In this document: positions 61,315 through 64,000 of the stretch, piece after piece | How the letters are laid out: the number at the start of each line of letters is the position of its first letter | Position numbering within the stretch: the stretch's first letter is position 1 | NCBI GenBank assembly: GCA_039619475.1 | Contig: CM077115.1 | Span: 237,061,692 to 237,125,691, forward strand | Length of the DNA: 64,000 bases | Origin: Icerya purchasi | Taxonomy: Eukaryota > Arthropoda > Insecta > Hemiptera > Monophlebidae | Direction: 5' to 3' | Notes under the pieces: generated by a model | Databases searched by the model: none | What the model was told of the DNA's origin: nothing | Seen by the model: the letters and a program-made list of their open reading frames with translations, nothing else | Position numbers and translations under genes: made by a program

Positions 61315-63920
61315 AACGAAGGATATAAACTGCAGCAAGTGAGAAACCCAAAAATTGTTACAAGAGAACACATAAAAGTAGTTTTGGTCGTGAGGAATAG
61401 GGTAATGGCGGATTAACAAAAGCAGATGATAATGCGGATGGGGAAAAAATCAGCGAAAAATAAAAGCGGCAGTATGCAATGCCATAAAAAAAGTTGGAAG
61501 TGATTTATGGATTTGATTACACACGATGGTGATTTAAAAAAAGCGCATGCGCCCAAACAAATATATACGCACACACATAATGTTTATTTAGAAAATGTTA
61601 AATATTTAGAAATTAAGATAAAGAAATGATCCGTTTAAAAAGTCCGGTCAAAAAATTTGTATCATTTACTCATCGGGTGGTTTGAAATATTCGAAAAACG
61701 ATTTTGTTAAACACAGCTTACACGAACGTGTATGATGTTTCGTTATCGAGTTAATTATATGTTGTTGACTAGTGAGAGCAGACAGTTTGAAAAATAATAG
61801 AGTAATAAACTGTTAACAAAAAGGAAAAAAAAGTTCAAGAAATGTGTGTTCTGTTTAATTTTATTTCCGCGCGGTGGTGGTGGTGGAGGAGGAGGAGGCT
61901 TATCGAAAAAGTGCATTGATCTGTTTGAATCGTGTATAATTTATAATTTCTTTAAGCGTACTGATGTAAAAATAATTAGTAATTATTCAAAACATTTCTG
62001 TAATTTAGACTAGATTATTATGTTTTTTTTTCGTTTTCATCGAATTTATTAGACGCCGTGTTAAGAATAGTGGTTGCGTTCTCATTCGACACTAAGTTCG
62101 GCACTTCTAGGTAGGTTTAATATTTCTTCAGAAATTAGTAAATAAATATTTCCTTTATTATATTATATTGTATTATATTATATTATATTATATTAATATT
62201 AATATTATATGTCGTATAAGAGGAAAAGCGAAAGAAATGTTCGGAATTTGTACAGTGTACAGGAATGTTTTTGCGCGAGCATGCGTGGCTGGTTATAGAG
62301 AAGGTTCCGAACGCCGGTAATAATATTTCTTACGAATCGTTGTATATGTATACCACTTATACTTTAAAACACCACGCATTTAAGTTATTAATGTCCGCTT
62401 CCGCTTGGCTGATAGTTATTTGCTTCTAGTTATCCTTCCAGAGTACTCCCCCCCCCCATTCGTGCATGTATTTTATATCTAAGTGTTTTGCGTGGTAGTA
62501 ATTGTTATAGTTTCGCTTTTTAAATAACACACATTTAAATCGTAGAAAGTTTTTTTTTTGAAATTATTTAAACGGAATTTACGTAAAATATTCTGTTACC
62601 TTAATCAGTCTGATTTCAGCTTATTTCTCGTAACTTTATTAACACAGCTACGGCTCGGAGAATAGTAAGTTGGCTTTTATTTATACATATACATATATAC
62701 GGTACAAGTTAATTTCCTGTTTTCAGTTTTCTCGTTCTGAAAAAACAGCGGAACACATATTTATCGATCAAAGAAAGTTAGCAGAGAGAACTTGTTAATA
62801 CTTAACACGACATAAAAATCGCCGTTCACATTTACCAAGCCCGGTTCTCTAACAATATAATCGTCAAATTTCGAATTCTTTAACTTGCCACTAGAAAGAA
62901 TTAAACAGATCATCGTTTAATGATTATTGAAACGGTTCGAAGGCATTCCCGCTAACGTTTACAAAAAGACCCTACACGTACAAACAGAATTATTCAGTTT
63001 GATTTAAACGAAAAAATTTTAACAAATCAAAATTTTTGGCTTCGTTAAAATTGAGGGGTACAGTTTCGCTGTCTGCAGAATGAAAAGGTATTTTTAATCG
63101 TACCGTCGTGTTAGAAAAAGATAGAAAAGTTCGCTGGCCTGTTTTCTTTGTATTGGCAAATTTGTTAATTTCGTTTTTTCCTATATAGTAGCAGAGGGAA
63201 AACCGGCGTTTTAATTAACGATTGTAATCCTCGGTATCTGATAATATATTTTTAAGCCGCGATAAGGTAATCCAAAAGCAGAGCTTTAATTATTGACTCG
63301 ATAATTAATTATGTATGATTTATTCTCTCTTCTTAAAACTAAAAACAAAGTTGAGAAAAAACAATGGTCTGTATGTGTGTATACCACATATTAAAAAAAA
63401 AAAGTGTGTCAAGTAGTTCAAAGTTTTAAAAGTTGAGTTTTTAATCGCATAAACACGCGTATCCGACTGATTTATAAATTTCATTTGTCCCCGCTATTTT
63501 ACTTCCAGCAAACCGGCTAAAATAGGAAAATTAAAAATGAACAGTAAAACATATATACGTGTATTTATTATTGATGTAACGCACTCTACGTGCTGGTTAA
63601 TGAAGAAAAAATTGCAGTTCCGAACTTTCCATTATGTAAAAAAAAAAGTTAAATGCGCCGGTTTTTCCTTAAAAGTAAACGACAAAATTACAAATGACGA
63701 ATTTTTTATCGCGTGTAATAAAACGCAGGAAAAAAAATCTCAGGAAAATTATATTAATTTTTTTGTTTACCATAAATTGACGGTTAAATATCATAATCGG
63801 AACTGAGTATAGTATTATTATTATTACGATAGTAATAGAAACGGCGCATGATCGGTACAATTTTCATTAAATACAGGTGAAATCGAATTCTACAATGTAA
63901 GCCTCTAAATTAATAGGACA
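61315..63920. other. Intronic spacer upstream of the GluCl exon
   Basis: No other exon recognised. Contains a GGT/GGA-rich patch near 61873-61898 and an AT microsatellite at 62157-62210. A lysine-rich 89-codon frame at 63537-63806 has no recognisable domain and lies within the presumed intron. Confidence 0.5.
62157..62210. repeat. (TATTA)n microsatellite
   Basis: About ten pentanucleotide units, impure at the right end. Confidence 0.9.
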
Positions 63921-63934
63921 ATTTTACCTTTCAG
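63921..63934 (+). other. Splice acceptor of the GluCl exon
   Basis: ATTTTACCTTTCAG: a pyrimidine tract ending in the invariant AG at 63933-63934. The frame of the following exon starts at phase 0. Confidence 0.9.
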
Positions 63935-64000
63935 GAATACAGCGTTCAGTTGACGTTTCGCGAACAATGGATGGATGAACGACTGAAATTTGACGATTTT
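63935..64000 (+). CDS. GluCl: Glutamate-gated chloride channel, ligand-domain exon (partial)
   Basis: The 22 codons to the window edge read EYSVQLTFREQWMDERLKFD and then DF. This is the start of the extracellular ligand-binding domain of a Cys-loop channel, strands beta-1/beta-2 including loop D. The spelling (VQLTFREQW ... DERLKFDD) is that of insect GluCl and not of the GABA receptor RDL, which has DFYFRQFW. The channel passes chloride in response to glutamate at the neuronal and muscle plasma membrane and is the avermectin target. The Arg of TFREQ lies on the complementary side of the ligand pocket. In this family the exon is about 68 bp, so perhaps two bases lie past the edge. Insect GluCl genes have alternative versions of this exon (exon 3); which one this is cannot be told here. 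Confidence 0.93.

Noticed and set aside
63537..63806. 89-codon + frame shortly before the GluCl exon, considered as an upstream exon
   Set aside because: Lys/Asn-rich, no Cys-loop residues, no flanking splice pattern.
1..64000. CRISPR arrays, bacterial operons, phage or defence systems
   Set aside because: No direct repeat-spacer array, no long prokaryotic genes; composition, splice site and retroelements are those of an animal genome.

Overview
The window looks like 64 kb of animal, most likely insect, nuclear DNA. It is AT-rich and full of homopolymer runs and microsatellites. It carries remnants of several LINE clades plus one BEL/Pao LTR retrotransposon, and there are no bacterial-style gene blocks. 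I could not place the genus; the repeat mix would fit a large-genome insect such as a hemipteran, but that is a guess.

The only host coding sequence I can name with confidence is at the right edge. An AG acceptor at 63933-63934 opens a reading frame beginning EYSVQLTFREQW, the signature of the ligand-binding domain of an insect glutamate-gated chloride channel (GluCl). Everything to its left is therefore most simply read as intron (or intron plus upstream flank) of GluCl on the + strand. I did not find the preceding GluCl exon, but an exon of 60-150 bp could escape reading by eye.

Left to right, the transposon layer is: a jockey-like LINE (4.8-6.2 kb, -); a LINE tail with RNase H (8.3-9.2 kb, -); a small inverted-repeat element (9.5 kb); a 9-bp satellite (11.1 kb); a CpG-rich, less AT-rich block (13.1-14.3 kb); two LINE tails facing each other (18.2-19.0 kb); an R1-like LINE (19.4-22.5 kb, -) interrupted by a young 5'-truncated I-like LINE with clean target-site duplications (21.17-21.75 kb, +); a long hairpin carrying a tiny later retro-insertion (24.9-25.5 kb); an RTE-like LINE (27.8-28.7 kb, -); a second R1-like tail (29.5-29.9 kb, -); and a decayed LINE on + (32.5-34.8 kb).

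The right half holds: an element with a GACCGAGC-type end, containing an LTR-like fragment and a 51-bp tandem duplication (41.4-42.5 kb); a second long hairpin (43.85-44.2 kb); an unexplained coding-like frame (48.7-49.0 kb, -); a long-TIR element with a nested inner palindrome (49.5-49.9 kb); an RT scrap (50.7 kb); a frameshifted C2H2 zinc-finger relic (55.05-55.2 kb); and a BEL/Pao element with both LTRs, 5-bp TSDs, gag and pol remnants but no integrase (57.8-61.3 kb, -).

No rRNA, tRNA, CRISPR array or operon was seen. Transposon genes here are decayed, apart from the nested I-like tail, whose remaining frame is open. They do not work together as a system; the common theme is a transposon-loaded long intron.
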